A stretch of 64,000 nucleotides of DNA from Anaerotignum sp. (GTDB lineage Bacteria; Bacillota; Clostridia; Lachnospirales; Anaerotignaceae): positions 22,538 to 86,537 of the forward strand of contig NZ_DAOUQB010000005.1 in assembly GCF_030625865.1 (NCBI RefSeq), written 5' to 3'. This document shows positions 10,654 to 21,190 of this stretch, one piece after another. The notes under the pieces are model-generated. The model saw only the letters and a program-made list of their open reading frames with translations. It ran no database searches and had not been told where the DNA came from. The position numbers and the translations under genes were made by a program. How positions within the stretch are numbered: position 1 is the first letter of the stretch; each line of letters opens with the position of its first letter.

Positions 10654-12084
10654 CTAAACTAAATGTATAATTCGCATATTATTTGTATTTCCTGATTTAC
10701 GTTCTTTTTCTTTATCTTTTATTCCCGAAATAATAATGGCAAAATCTCCCTCTGCTTCTTCCACGGAATGGTTTTTACTTAAAACATCGGCAATGTAGTC
10801 CTTATATTCCTTTCCCTCTTCCTCCATTGCAGGTACAATGCCCCAATAAAGTTGCATTTGTCTTAGCGTTCTCTCATCAGGAGAAATACCCAATGTAATT
10901 TTGTCAGAACGCCATTTTGAAAGCATTTTAGCCGTGAAACCGCTTAAAGTTGGTGCAGCAATAAATTTTGCATTAATTTCTTCTGCCGCCAAAACTGAGG
11001 CGTTGCATATTATGTTTGCAACATTATAAAGGTTGTCCTCTGTTACTTTGCGTTTTCTAAAAAGTGTCTTATCCATCTGTTTTTCTGTTTCTTTGAGAAT
11101 ATCAGACATTAACTTTACTGCCTCAATTGGGTATTTTCCTACAGCAGTTTCACCTGAAAGCATTACTGCATCAGTTCCATCATACACTGCGTTTGCTACA
11201 TCTCCAACCTCTGCACGTGTAGGCCGAGGATTTCTAATCATAGAGTCAAGCATCTGCGTTGCGGTAATAACACTTTTGCATTGTTCGCTGCACTTTCGTA
11301 TAATCATTTTTTGGTAAAGGGGAACTTTTTCCTCGGGGACTTCAACTCCCAAATCTCCTCTTGCCACCATTATTCCATCGCTTTCTCTGATTATTTCATC
11401 AATATTATCTATACCCTCTTGATTTTCAATTTTTGAAATTATTTGCATATTGGAATTTTTGTTGTTAATAATTTTTTTAATTTCTCTTACTGCTTCTGCA
11501 TTTCTAATAAAAGAAGCTGCAACAAAATCAAAATCATTTTCTATGCCAAAAATGATATCCTCAATATCTTTATCGGTTACTGATGGCAAAGACGTTTTTA
11601 TATTTGGAATATTAACTCCCTTTCTCTCCCCTAAGTATCCGCCGTTTTTGATAATACATTTCAATGTGTCTCCTGTCTTATGTATTACTTCTAATTCTAT
11701 CAAGCCATCATCTATAAGAATTTTTGTACCCACTGAACAATCCGCACATATTTTGTCATAATTAATACTGCAAATGGTCTCATTCCCAACGATTTCCTTG
11801 GTTGTGAGAATAAATTCCTTGCCTTCATCAAGATAAATTTTTTGTGAATTTTCTAGTATACCTGTCCTAATTTCAGGACCTTTTGTGTCAAGCAAGGTCG
11901 CAACCGGCACATTCATTTCTTTTCGGGCTAATTTTAACAATTTCAGTCTTTTCAAATGTTCATCATATGAACCATGAGAAAAATTAAATCTTGCAATATC
12001 CATACCATTTTCAATTAAACTACAAATTTGTTCTACACTATCCGATGCAGGCCCTAAAGTACATATAATCTTAGTTTTTTTCAT
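10654..12084 (-). CDS. pyk: Pyruvate kinase
   Basis: 476 aa; KIICTLGPAS, DTKGPEIRTG, MVARGDLGVEVP, ATQMLDSMI. Confidence 0.95.
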   Translation of the reverse strand: MKKTKIICTLGPASDSVEQICSLIENGMDIARFNFSHGSYDEHLKRLKLLKLARKEMNVPVATLLDTKGPEIRTGILENSQKIYLDEGKEFILTTKEIVGNETICSINYDKICADCSVGTKILIDDGLIELEVIHKTGDTLKCIIKNGGYLGERKGVNIPNIKTSLPSVTDKDIEDIIFGIENDFDFVAASFIRNAEAVREIKKIINNKNSNMQIISKIENQEGIDNIDEIIRESDGIMVARGDLGVEVPEEKVPLYQKMIIRKCSEQCKSVITATQMLDSMIRNPRPTRAEVGDVANAVYDGTDAVMLSGETAVGKYPIEAVKLMSDILKETEKQMDKTLFRKRKVTEDNLYNVANIICNASVLAAEEINAKFIAAPTLSGFTAKMLSKWRSDKITLGISPDERTLRQMQLYWGIVPAMEEEGKEYKDYIADVLSKNHSVEEAEGDFAIIISGIKDKEKERKSGNTNNMRIIHLV

Positions 12085-12193
12085 TATAATGCCCCCTTTT
12101 ATGAACAGTGTAACAAAATTAGTATTATGTCACTATGTTATGCAAAATAAAAAAAGGAGAAGAATTTATTTTCTTTTTGTTATTCGTACTATG

Positions 12194-13324
12194 TTAAATT
12201 TCATATAAACCAATATATAGCGAAACAGCATCTTTGAATTGCCGTGGGTCAAAACCTGTTTTTTCTTTTATTTGGGATAACTTATACTGAACTGTATTTT
12301 TGTGTATAAAAAGACTCTCAGAAACTAATTTCAATGAACAATTATTTTCAAAATAAAGCAGTAAAAGCTGTTTTTCCTCAGCAGTAAGAACGTTGTAAAT
12401 CTTCTTTTGAAAATTTTTCATAACTTTTGTATCTACGCTTGATAGAAATATTTCTAAATCACATTCTTCTGAATATGCGTAAAAATTCTCATTCTTATCA
12501 GCATACTTCCTTGCATATTTTGAAAAATTATATGAAATATTTGCATTGTGAATATTCTCAAGCGTACCTATCCCGATCGTTGCATATTCTTTAAATGAAT
12601 TTCCAAAATAATCAAGCTTTCTTTTGATATTTAAATACTCTTTTTCATTAATAAGTAGAATGTACTCATTTGGATAATTATAAATATAATATCCACTATT
12701 ATTACTTTCGAAATCCCTAATAAATTCATTTTCAAACCTTATGAAAATATCTGTTGAACAGTTCTTTTTCAAAGATACGTTTATAACGGCATATTTAACT
12801 TTTTCATTTATATTCAATTCTTCAAGCATATTGTCAATATTATCTGAATTGTTATATATAAGTGCCGTAACTAGCCTTTTTGCCAGTTCTTTCCTGCTGT
12901 TTATTTTTCTTTCAATTTCATTTTCCTTTATAAAAACTTCACAAATTTTAGTAATTATAAACCCATATTTTTCTATATTATTTGGTTCTCCTGTCATACC
13001 TATAACTGCAACGACCTGATTTTCATGAAATATTGGGTAGTTTATTCCTTTTTTTACACCGTTATACCTGCCCTCATCAACCACATATTCTGCTGATTTT
13101 TTATGAACAATATCAAGGGCAACTTCATGAAAACTGCCTATTCTACCAGCATCTGTGCTTGCAATTATAATTCCATTTGTGTTTATAAAATTAATGTCAA
13201 CATCTACAACCGACTTTATTGAATCAACTATCTTTTGTGATAATTCTGTTCCAATTGAATTTCTACTAAGCATATAAATCAGCCTTCCCAAAAAACTTGT
13301 ATTTGTATATTTTAAGTTGAACAT
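12194..13324 (-). CDS. CdaR-family (sugar diacid recognition) transcriptional regulator
   Basis: 376 aa; N-terminal diacid recognition domain, C-terminal PucR-type HTH (CSLKLVSESLFIHKNTVQYKLSQIKEKTG). Confidence 0.85.
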   Translation of the reverse strand: MFNLKYTNTSFLGRLIYMLSRNSIGTELSQKIVDSIKSVVDVDINFINTNGIIIASTDAGRIGSFHEVALDIVHKKSAEYVVDEGRYNGVKKGINYPIFHENQVVAVIGMTGEPNNIEKYGFIITKICEVFIKENEIERKINSRKELAKRLVTALIYNNSDNIDNMLEELNINEKVKYAVINVSLKKNCSTDIFIRFENEFIRDFESNNSGYYIYNYPNEYILLINEKEYLNIKRKLDYFGNSFKEYATIGIGTLENIHNANISYNFSKYARKYADKNENFYAYSEECDLEIFLSSVDTKVMKNFQKKIYNVLTAEEKQLLLLYFENNCSLKLVSESLFIHKNTVQYKLSQIKEKTGFDPRQFKDAVSLYIGLYEI

Positions 13325-13373
13325 ACAGTTGTATTATTATACTGATTTGACTTTTAATAGTTAGTCTTTCAAA

Positions 13374-13414
13374 AAAAGGTGTAGAAACATGACAAATATA
13401 TCACTTCCACACCT
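13374..13414 (-). terminator. Stem-loop terminator downstream of the D-2-hydroxyacid dehydrogenase
   Basis: Reverse-strand AGGTGTGGAA...TTTCTACACCTTTTTTT. Confidence 0.65.
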
Positions 13415-13438
13415 CTATTATACTTATCTTCAAAAGAT

Positions 13439-14404
13439 TTATTTATTTACCACATTTATAGGATTGCCAGATAAAAACGCTTTTAAATTATCTACTGTAA
13501 TATCCATAATTCTTTGGCGTGATTCTTTTGCCGCCCAAGAAATATGAGGTGTAATAATACAGTTTTTAGCTTTTAACAATGGATTATCAGCATTGATTGG
13601 CTCCGTAGAAACAACATCTAAACCTGCTGCATAAACTTTTCCTGAATTAAGCGCGTCAGCTAAATCTTGTTCAACAACAAGTTGACCACGGCTGTTATTA
13701 ATTATGATTACACCATCTTTCATCTTGGCAATATTATCTCTATTGATTATTCCTTCTGTTTCTGCAAATAACGGGCAGTGTAAGAAAATAACATCCGATT
13801 TTGCTAGAAGCTCATCAAGTGAAACGTAAACAGCAAGTTTCTTGCCTGCTTCACTTTCAAATGCATCATAAGCTAAAACATTCATTTCTAATGCATTTAA
13901 CATTCTTGCTGTTGTTTGACCAATTCTGCCAAGACCGATAACACCAGCTGTTTTTCCATATAATTCAATCATTGGATAGTCCCAATAGCACCAATCAGCG
14001 TTGTTTTCCCACTTACCTTCTTTAACCGTCTTGTCGTGGTGACCATAGTGAGAACAAATTTCCAATAATAAACCAACTGCGTATTGACCAACAATTTGTG
14101 TACCATAAGTTGGTACATTTACAACTGGAATTCCTTTTTCTTTAGCGTAGTTATAATCAACTACATTATAGCCTGTTGCAAGAACAGCGATAACTTTGAT
14201 GTTAGGACATTTATCAATTGTTTCTTTTGAAATAGGTGTTTTGTTTATAACAACGATTTCGGCATCACCAATTCTTTCAGCTATAATCGGAGCATCAGCA
14301 TAAGAAGTTCTATCATAAACAGTAACCTCTCCAAGTTTTTCAAGTTCTTCCCATGATAAATCTCCTGGATTTTCTGTATATCCATCTAAAATTACAATTT
14401 TCAT
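13439..14404 (-). CDS. D-2-hydroxyacid dehydrogenase (glycerate dehydrogenase/hydroxypyruvate reductase-like)
   Basis: 321 aa; GLGRIGQTTARML, NNSRGQLV, TPHISWAAKE. Confidence 0.85.
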   Translation of the reverse strand: MKIVILDGYTENPGDLSWEELEKLGEVTVYDRTSYADAPIIAERIGDAEIVVINKTPISKETIDKCPNIKVIAVLATGYNVVDYNYAKEKGIPVVNVPTYGTQIVGQYAVGLLLEICSHYGHHDKTVKEGKWENNADWCYWDYPMIELYGKTAGVIGLGRIGQTTARMLNALEMNVLAYDAFESEAGKKLAVYVSLDELLAKSDVIFLHCPLFAETEGIINRDNIAKMKDGVIIINNSRGQLVVEQDLADALNSGKVYAAGLDVVSTEPINADNPLLKAKNCIITPHISWAAKESRQRIMDITVDNLKAFLSGNPINVVNK

Positions 14405-14504
14405 ATATCCACCTTCCCTTTAGTCCTAAAAATATATTTGATATAAGCAAGAGCTACTGCAATTGTTTTTTACAGTAGCTCTAATCAAAAATGGTTACTT
14501 AATA

Positions 14505-15872
14505 TTATGCTTCTGCATTTGCTTCGTTAATTACTTTTCTATCGTAATATACATCTTTATCAAAATCACCTTCAGAATTTGCAATCATAAGTGCAACACT
14601 TGCATCTCCTACAACATTTAAAGATGTAAGAACCATTTCTACAGGTTTATTAATTGCTAAGATGAGTGCATATGTAATCATTGCAACTTCATTTGTATAT
14701 CCCATACCCGTTGCAACTGTTAAGAGTAAAACTGAACCAGCTGCCGGAATAGCTGGAGTACCAGCTGATGACATAATCGCAAGCAATGACATCATCACAA
14801 AATCTGCTGGAGAAACTTGATAGCCTGCAGCTGTAGCTATAAATGTTGCACCTAGAACATGCATCATTGCAGTACCATTCATGTTGATTGTCATACCTAA
14901 AGGCAATACAAAGTTTGCAATATCTTCTTTTACACCAAGTTCATTTATTGCTGTTTCTGTATTAAGCGGCAACGCAGGTGATGAAGCTGCCGCTGAGAAA
15001 GCTAATAAACCAACTTTTGCAATTTTTTTCATAAAAATAACTGGATTTAATTTTGTAAAAGCAAATATTATCAGAGGATATCCAATTAATAAATAGATTA
15101 ACAACGCCAAAATTGTTATCCCAACATAAACAATTACCGATTTCACTTCATTGATTCCATATAACGCCATTGCTCTTGTTATCATAGCAAAAATTGCAAA
15201 TGGACCTATTTTATTAATTAAGAAATCAACACAGATTCTAATCATTTCTGCAACGCTTCTAACAACATTTTTAAACGGTTCGCCACTTTCTCCCATTATA
15301 TTTAGGCATAAACCGCTTGTTACTGCTATAAATACAACCGCAAGAATTCCTCCATTGTTTGAAAATGTTGCAAACATGTTGTCAGGTACCATTGCAATTA
15401 AAATCGACATTGGGTTAGGAACGCTTACTCGTGTTAAATTGGAAGTATCACGTACGATTGTTTCTGAAATAGTAAATATCCCCATTTTCATACATATTGT
15501 AGCAATAATACTTGCCACAATACATCCAATTACATAAATAAAGAAAAACCCTCCGGCTGTTTTATAAGCCATTCTTCCAAGCTTTTTCAAGTCTGTAATG
15601 CTATCCATTGCAAGCAAAAGTGATGTGAATACCAACGGAACTATAATCAATTTTAATCCATTTAAAAATAGTGTTTGAATTACAAATAATATACCAAGGC
15701 CTGACTCTTTTGTAACGTCTGCACATAAGAATGAATAAATAACGTCCCAAGTTGATTCATTTCCCCCGTTAATTAAATTTTCCTTTAACAACATGAGAGC
15801 AAATCCACTTGCAAAAGCAGCTACCAAAGCTATCAGCATTTTTCGAACTAAGTTGCTTTTTTCCATATTCAA
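14505..15872 (-). CDS. Dicarboxylate/amino acid:cation symporter (DAACS/SDF family)
   Basis: 455 aa; FSAAASSPALPLN, NMNGTAMMHVLGATFIA. Confidence 0.9.
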   Translation of the reverse strand: MNMEKSNLVRKMLIALVAAFASGFALMLLKENLINGGNESTWDVIYSFLCADVTKESGLGILFVIQTLFLNGLKLIIVPLVFTSLLLAMDSITDLKKLGRMAYKTAGGFFFIYVIGCIVASIIATICMKMGIFTISETIVRDTSNLTRVSVPNPMSILIAMVPDNMFATFSNNGGILAVVFIAVTSGLCLNIMGESGEPFKNVVRSVAEMIRICVDFLINKIGPFAIFAMITRAMALYGINEVKSVIVYVGITILALLIYLLIGYPLIIFAFTKLNPVIFMKKIAKVGLLAFSAAASSPALPLNTETAINELGVKEDIANFVLPLGMTINMNGTAMMHVLGATFIATAAGYQVSPADFVMMSLLAIMSSAGTPAIPAAGSVLLLTVATGMGYTNEVAMITYALILAINKPVEMVLTSLNVVGDASVALMIANSEGDFDKDVYYDRKVINEANAEA

Positions 15873-15913
15873 TTCCTCCTAAAAGATAACAGCTTAAAAT
15901 TTTATATCACATC

Positions 15914-17194
15914 TTATTTTGCAGCTAATTCCGCTGTAATTTTTAAGAATCTATCGATATCTTCTGCACTGTGACAATGCATCGGAGATACACGTACTAA
16001 GCCTTTGTCTGCCCCTAAAGCGTTTACGATACGATTTGAGTAAATACTTGCTGCATCACGAGGAGCAGTTGTTACACCTCTGCGTTGGTATTCTTCAGCA
16101 AGTCCAATTATGCTATATCCATCTATACGAATACCTGCAATTAAATCTCTTTCTTCTACAGAGTCTGGATCAGCACTAATTTCAACACCTTTGATATGTC
16201 TAAGTCCCGGTACTTCTTCTGTTCCTTCTAAAATACGATATAATAAAGCTCTTTCTTGTAAGTGAATTCTTCTCATACCTTCACGGTAAAGTTCTTTTCT
16301 ATCTTCACTATCGATAAATTTCTTACCAATTGATGCTACATAATCAATTACTGCCATCATTGCAGCAAAGTTGCCAGGTGTAGGTGTACCAAGTGCGAAA
16401 ATCTTTTGATCTTTAGCAATAATTTTATGATGTGGCATGTTCGCAACTCTGTCTGATACATAAGCATATCCACAACCACGAATACTAAAGAATTTATATG
16501 GTGCAAAGTTCATTGCATCAAGTGCTAATGATTCTACATCCATTACCATATGTGGCGCATGTTGTACAGCATCACTAATGATATAAATTTCAGGTTTGAT
16601 TGCTCTAACAGCTTTAACAATTCCTTCAATGTCCATTACGCTACCAGAAATATTGGAAGCTGACATAATACTTACAAGACACGTATCTTTATCTACTAAT
16701 CTTGCCACTTCTTCAGGGTCAATTCTACCTGTTTCTTTATTTGCTTGCGCTACACGAAGTTCACGTCCATGTTTTTCACAGTGGAACTGCATAGCATCGA
16801 ATGCAGATGGATGTTCTAAAACTGAAACAACTGCGTTTGTTCCTTCAGCATTTTCCATAATGATATCAACGATTTGAAACATACATTGTGAAGCTGAGAG
16901 TTCGGACATTAATGAACCACTTTTAGCATCAAATACGATATCTAGAATTTCTTCTGTACCTTTTTTAACGTAATCTAAAAGCATTAAACCTGTTTCATGA
17001 GCTCTTTCAGGGCAATCAGGATATCTTTCTAAAGCTTCTTTAATTTCTACAGCTTTTTTTAAACGAAGAGAACCACCTGAATTATCAAAGAAAAGTCTAG
17101 ATCCTGATTTAGGGTCTTCATCAGGCATATAGAACTGACTTTTTAACTCTGCAATTAATTCACTATCAAACATAATCCCTTTTTCTTCATTCAT
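15914..17194 (-). CDS. Class-V aminotransferase-fold PLP enzyme
   Basis: 426 aa; SDAVQHAPHMVMDVESLALDAMNFAPYKFFSIRGCG (PLP lysine context). Confidence 0.8.
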   Translation of the reverse strand: MNEEKGIMFDSELIAELKSQFYMPDEDPKSGSRLFFDNSGGSLRLKKAVEIKEALERYPDCPERAHETGLMLLDYVKKGTEEILDIVFDAKSGSLMSELSASQCMFQIVDIIMENAEGTNAVVSVLEHPSAFDAMQFHCEKHGRELRVAQANKETGRIDPEEVARLVDKDTCLVSIMSASNISGSVMDIEGIVKAVRAIKPEIYIISDAVQHAPHMVMDVESLALDAMNFAPYKFFSIRGCGYAYVSDRVANMPHHKIIAKDQKIFALGTPTPGNFAAMMAVIDYVASIGKKFIDSEDRKELYREGMRRIHLQERALLYRILEGTEEVPGLRHIKGVEISADPDSVEERDLIAGIRIDGYSIIGLAEEYQRRGVTTAPRDAASIYSNRIVNALGADKGLVRVSPMHCHSAEDIDRFLKITAELAAK

Positions 17195-17278
17195 AATCTT
17201 ATACCTCTACTCTCCATAATAAATTATATAATAATTTCTGTATACAATAAAATCCAACTTAAAATAACTTTTACCTGT

Positions 17279-18241
17279 TTAAACAACAACATTTCCTTCA
17301 TTTAACACTACTGTTTCATCTATTTTTAAAGTTGGTTTTGTAAAAATTAAATCTAAATGCACTGGGCAACTTACAGTTCCACCAAAGCCTAGGTTGTCAC
17401 CACAGCCAAAATGTACTGTTCCACCACAGCCTTCGTCTTCAAGCATTCTACCATTTAATTCACACATCGGATTTAAGCCAATTCCGATTTCACCAACCAT
17501 ATATACCTTTTCATCATTGAAGGATTCCATAACTTCAGATAAAATTTTTGCTTGTTCTCCGCCTTCAATTTTTACAATCTTACTTGCTTCTATTGTAATT
17601 TTAATTTCATCATGAATTAAACCTAGTTTTGGATGGGGAATGCTTCCGTCTATGTACACAACGCCGTATCCTGTGCCTTCTACTGCACAAGTTGCACACT
17701 CAACATCAGGAGGAGAAGAACTTGTTCCTTTTTCAATACTGCGTGCATATTGCGGAACTGGATTTCTGCCTTCTACAGAGCATGTAAAATGAGAACCTTT
17801 TTCCGATGTAATTGTTACTGTTTTTGCATCTTGTTCTATATCGGCAATTCTTGAACAAACCTCTCTTGCTTCTGCAAAATTAGCATATAACCCACCTGCG
17901 TGCATCATGCCTATACTGTAGTCTGCCATATTTACGAATCTAGCACCTTTTGCAACTGCTGCTTTTCTAGCATTTGAATGGAATAATGAAAACTTAGTTG
18001 CGCCGAAAATTACATCTGCCTCTAACATTGCTGCAGCCACTAAATCAGTAGAATTTTCACCATGCATATTTCTTTCATCCATCATTATTAATGATTTATT
18101 CGGAAAATCTTTGGCTGCATCATAAACTAATCTTGCAACTTCATAACTTGTTGGGTCTGTTACAAATAAAATTTTCTCGTCTTTCTTACATTCAGAACAT
18201 GTTGTAAGAAGTATATTTGCTGCTTTTGGTAAATCTTTCAT
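17279..18241 (-). CDS. NicX / M29 aminopeptidase-like protein
   Basis: 320 aa; GEIGIGLNPMCELNGRMLEDEGCGGTVHFGCGDNLGFGG motif. Confidence 0.7.
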   Translation of the reverse strand: MKDLPKAANILLTTCSECKKDEKILFVTDPTSYEVARLVYDAAKDFPNKSLIMMDERNMHGENSTDLVAAAMLEADVIFGATKFSLFHSNARKAAVAKGARFVNMADYSIGMMHAGGLYANFAEAREVCSRIADIEQDAKTVTITSEKGSHFTCSVEGRNPVPQYARSIEKGTSSSPPDVECATCAVEGTGYGVVYIDGSIPHPKLGLIHDEIKITIEASKIVKIEGGEQAKILSEVMESFNDEKVYMVGEIGIGLNPMCELNGRMLEDEGCGGTVHFGCGDNLGFGGTVSCPVHLDLIFTKPTLKIDETVVLNEGNVVV

Positions 18242-18547
18242 ACGTTTTCCTCCTTGTAATTACATCCATTACATCCACAATCGCATTTGCATTTATGTTG
18301 CACTTATGTTGCATGTAAGTTGAATTTATTTAAAGTATAGTTAACTTAAAACTTATTGTCAAGCTAATTGTTATTTATTTTTTATTTTAGGCAATTCGCT
18401 CAAAATACAAGTTGATTTTATGTTAATAGAAAAATTTTATTATTAATCATGACGAAAATATTTTTAAAACGCATCTTGCATGCAAGGCTTTGCTCTGCTA
18501 TAATTAAATAAATTAATTACAAAGACATTATGTGGGAGTTGATATAA

Positions 18548-19198
18548 ATGATATCCAAAGAAAAAGATAATCTTAGTATAAGAGCTTATGAATCAATCAA
18601 AAAAATGATTCTTAACGGAGAATTGAAACCTGGACAAGCAATCAGTATTAATGCGATGGCAGAAACACTTCAAATAAGTAGAACTCCTGTCACAAATGCT
18701 TGCCAACGATTAGAATATGAAAAATTACTTACTGTAATTCCTAAGCAAGGTGCTATTATAAATACTATTTCAATAGAGTCGGCTTGTGGTATTTATGAAC
18801 TCCGTGCCGCTATCGAATCTTATAATGCAAAAAGAGTAATGGATATTTTTACAGATAAGGACATTGAAATCTTAAAAGAATCTATAAAAAAACAGCAACA
18901 AATTGCTAAAAATGAAGATGCAAAAGCATTTATGGAAGAAGATATATTTTTCCATAGATACATTTTAGATAAAAATATAAATTATGAATTGTCATCTATA
19001 ACTAATCAATTGTATGATCGTGCATTTATGGTAGGTATTAAGAATATTATGTCCTCTCGCCTATCTGAATCTATAAATGAACATCTTTATATTTTAGAAA
19101 AATTGGAACAACAAGATAGACAGGGTTTTGCTGATGCAATTGAAGAAAATATTTTAAACGGTCTTCGTAGTTTAACAAGTAACTTTTTATCTAAATAG
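18548..19198 (+). CDS. GntR-family (FadR-type) transcriptional regulator
   Basis: 216 aa; [36 protein letters not shown] wHTH, FCD-type C-terminus. Confidence 0.9.
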   Translation: MISKEKDNLSIRAYESIKKMILNGELKPGQAISINAMAETLQISRTPVTNACQRLEYEKLLTVIPKQGAIINTISIESACGIYELRAAIESYNAKRVMDIFTDKDIEILKESIKKQQQIAKNEDAKAFMEEDIFFHRYILDKNINYELSSITNQLYDRAFMVGIKNIMSSRLSESINEHLYILEKLEQQDRQGFADAIEENILNGLRSLTSNFLSK

Positions 19199-19223
19199 TA
19201 TCATTAATTGCTTGATTAAAAAA

Positions 19224-19280
19224 GAAAACCCCCGTAGCTTTGACCAAATACAGTTCTTGGCTACGAGGGTTTTTATTTTT
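19224..19280 (+). terminator. Rho-independent terminator
   Basis: AACCCCCGTAGC...GCTACGAGGGTTTTTATTTTT. Confidence 0.75.
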
Positions 19281-19386
19281 ATATTCTCATGATTTTACAC
19301 AATTGGATATATTATAGTATGTCTACGAATGGAAAATCATCTCTTGAGTATAATTCCTATATTATATCATCAAAATATACTTTAGA

Positions 19387-20247
19387 TTAAAAATCTACTT
19401 CATCAGGATTTAGTCCTGATCCACCACAATATTTCATATTGTTAATTGCCACCATATCCATTTCTTCAATTTCAAAGTCGAACACCTGTGTATTCTCAAT
19501 AATTCTTGACGGTGTTATGGATTTAGGCAACGGAACCACCTTATTTTGCAATGCCCATCTAATACAAATTTGTGCTACTGAACGATTATATTTTTTTGCA
19601 ATTTTAATCAATACATCATTTGAAAGCATTCGCCCTGTTCCAAGTGGACTCCATGCTTCTACAACGATATTATTAGCTATACAAAAATCTACTGTTTCCT
19701 TTTGCATCATCCCAGGATGAAACTCTATTTGATTAACCATTGGCTTTATTTCAGTATCTAGAAGTGATTTTAAGTGATGTTCTAAAAAGTTTGAAACACC
19801 AATAGCTTTTATTTTTCCATCCTTATACAAATCTGTCATTGCACGCCATGTATCTAAATTTATTTCATCCCAGTTTTCAAACTGCTTTGCATTAGCTGGC
19901 CAATGAATAAGATATAAATCCAAATACTCTAATCTTAAATCTTTTAGAGTTTTTTCAAATGCTTCAATAGTTTTTTCATACCCCCTTTCTGTATTCCAAA
20001 CTTTGCTTGTTATAAATAATTCTTCCCTTTTTATATTACATTCTGCTAAAGCTTCTTCAATTGCTACTCCAACACTCTTCTCATTGCCATAGCCAGCAGC
20101 ATCATCAATATGACGATAACCGTTTTCTATCGCACACTTTACAGCTTTAATTGCAGTTTCTCCATCAGGTGTTTGCCATGTTCCAAAACCAAGGCAAGGT
20201 ATTTTATATTTATTATTTAACAAGACAGTATCATTTATTGATTTCAC
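19387..20247 (-). CDS. Aldo/keto reductase
   Basis: 286 aa; GFGTWQTPDGE, DLYLIHWP, GVSNF; apparent GTG start. Confidence 0.9.
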   Translation of the reverse strand: MKSINDTVLLNNKYKIPCLGFGTWQTPDGETAIKAVKCAIENGYRHIDDAAGYGNEKSVGVAIEEALAECNIKREELFITSKVWNTERGYEKTIEAFEKTLKDLRLEYLDLYLIHWPANAKQFENWDEINLDTWRAMTDLYKDGKIKAIGVSNFLEHHLKSLLDTEIKPMVNQIEFHPGMMQKETVDFCIANNIVVEAWSPLGTGRMLSNDVLIKIAKKYNRSVAQICIRWALQNKVVPLPKSITPSRIIENTQVFDFEIEEMDMVAINNMKYCGGSGLNPDEVDF

Positions 20248-20323
20248 TTTTATGTCCCCTTTCCATATCTTCTTCTAGTATCTTTATAATTTTTGCTGGT
20301 ACTCCGGCAACAATGCAGTTATT
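20226..20323 (-). pseudogene. C-terminal remnant of hexapeptide (maltose/galactoside-type) acyltransferase
   Basis: NNCIVAGVPAKIIKILEEDMERGHKSEINK* with no upstream body. Confidence 0.5.
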
Positions 20324-20339
20324 AGGGATATTTTGGATT

Positions 20340-20480
20340 GTCAACAGTTATTTAGACAACTTTTTTAAGGGTACTCATCCGGCATTCTCGTGGGGCTAGA
20401 TATCCCAGAGAGGAATGAATCCGATAATTGTTAAACCCCAATTCACATAGTCTGCCAACTTATACTTTAATTCATATAGA
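20340..20480 (-). mobile_element. IS3-family transposase C-terminal relic
   Basis: Reverse frame ...GFNNYRIHSSLGYLAPRECRMSTLKKVV*; typical IS3 orfB C-terminus. Confidence 0.65.
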
Positions 20481-20495
20481 TTTGAAAACGTTTGG

Positions 20496-20813
20496 TTACG
20501 TACAAACTCGATCTTTATAATCATAAAAGTTGCTTCTGCTCGGGACAAATCCTATATTATCATACTTGATATAGTTGAGGAATAAAGTGCCCAGGAGGAG
20601 TCGGTCGCTACGAGAAATTCTATTCCATTGGTAACCTTTAAATAAATCACGAACTAGGAAAATTTCACCTGCCTTAAGGTTTATAATTTTACTCTTTGCA
20701 ATATCCAATAATTCATTAACCGACAGCACAATTATGCCTCCTAAATAGAACAACAATAAAAACAATATTGTTGGTATAATTGTATATCTTTTCCAAATAA
20801 TATTCAACAGCAA
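20496..20813 (-). CDS. DUF1413-like small protein
   Basis: LLDIAKSKIINLKAGEIFLVRDLFKGYQWNRISRSDRLLLGTLFLNYIKY; true start probably internal, near NELLDIAK. Confidence 0.5.
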   Translation of the reverse strand: MLLNIIWKRYTIIPTILFLLLFYLGGIIVLSVNELLDIAKSKIINLKAGEIFLVRDLFKGYQWNRISRSDRLLLGTLFLNYIKYDNIGFVPSRSNFYDYKDRVCT

Positions 20814-21190
20814 ATCAGTGTATTATACATAATTTTACAGAATGTTTAAAAATAATGTATATAAAATGCCAAACCCAAAACCCTCAACTATATCGAAAGC
20901 TTTAGTTTTGGCATTTCGTTCATAGGAGCAGGGAAGACACCCTACTCCTAATTTAATATCTACTTATAGTATTTTCCAACACATCAAATACTAATGTTAG
21001 ACCCTCTATACAGCCGTTAAAAATGTTTGCAATAAGTATGATCGATTCCATTCATTTTTCCAAAAGAAAATATCCGAAGGAAAACATTATAATTTATACA
21101 AAAGCTTAGTCCTTACGATAAGTCGCCCTGTTCTTTTCACAATCGCAAGAATCTGAATAAAAGTAGGCTCGGTTCCACCTATCATATAAT

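Noticed and set aside
20870-20970. Inverted repeats ATGCCAAA...TTTGGCAT and AGGAGCAGGG...CCCTACTCCT
   Set aside because: Short and imperfect, no T-run or linked gene; function not supportable.
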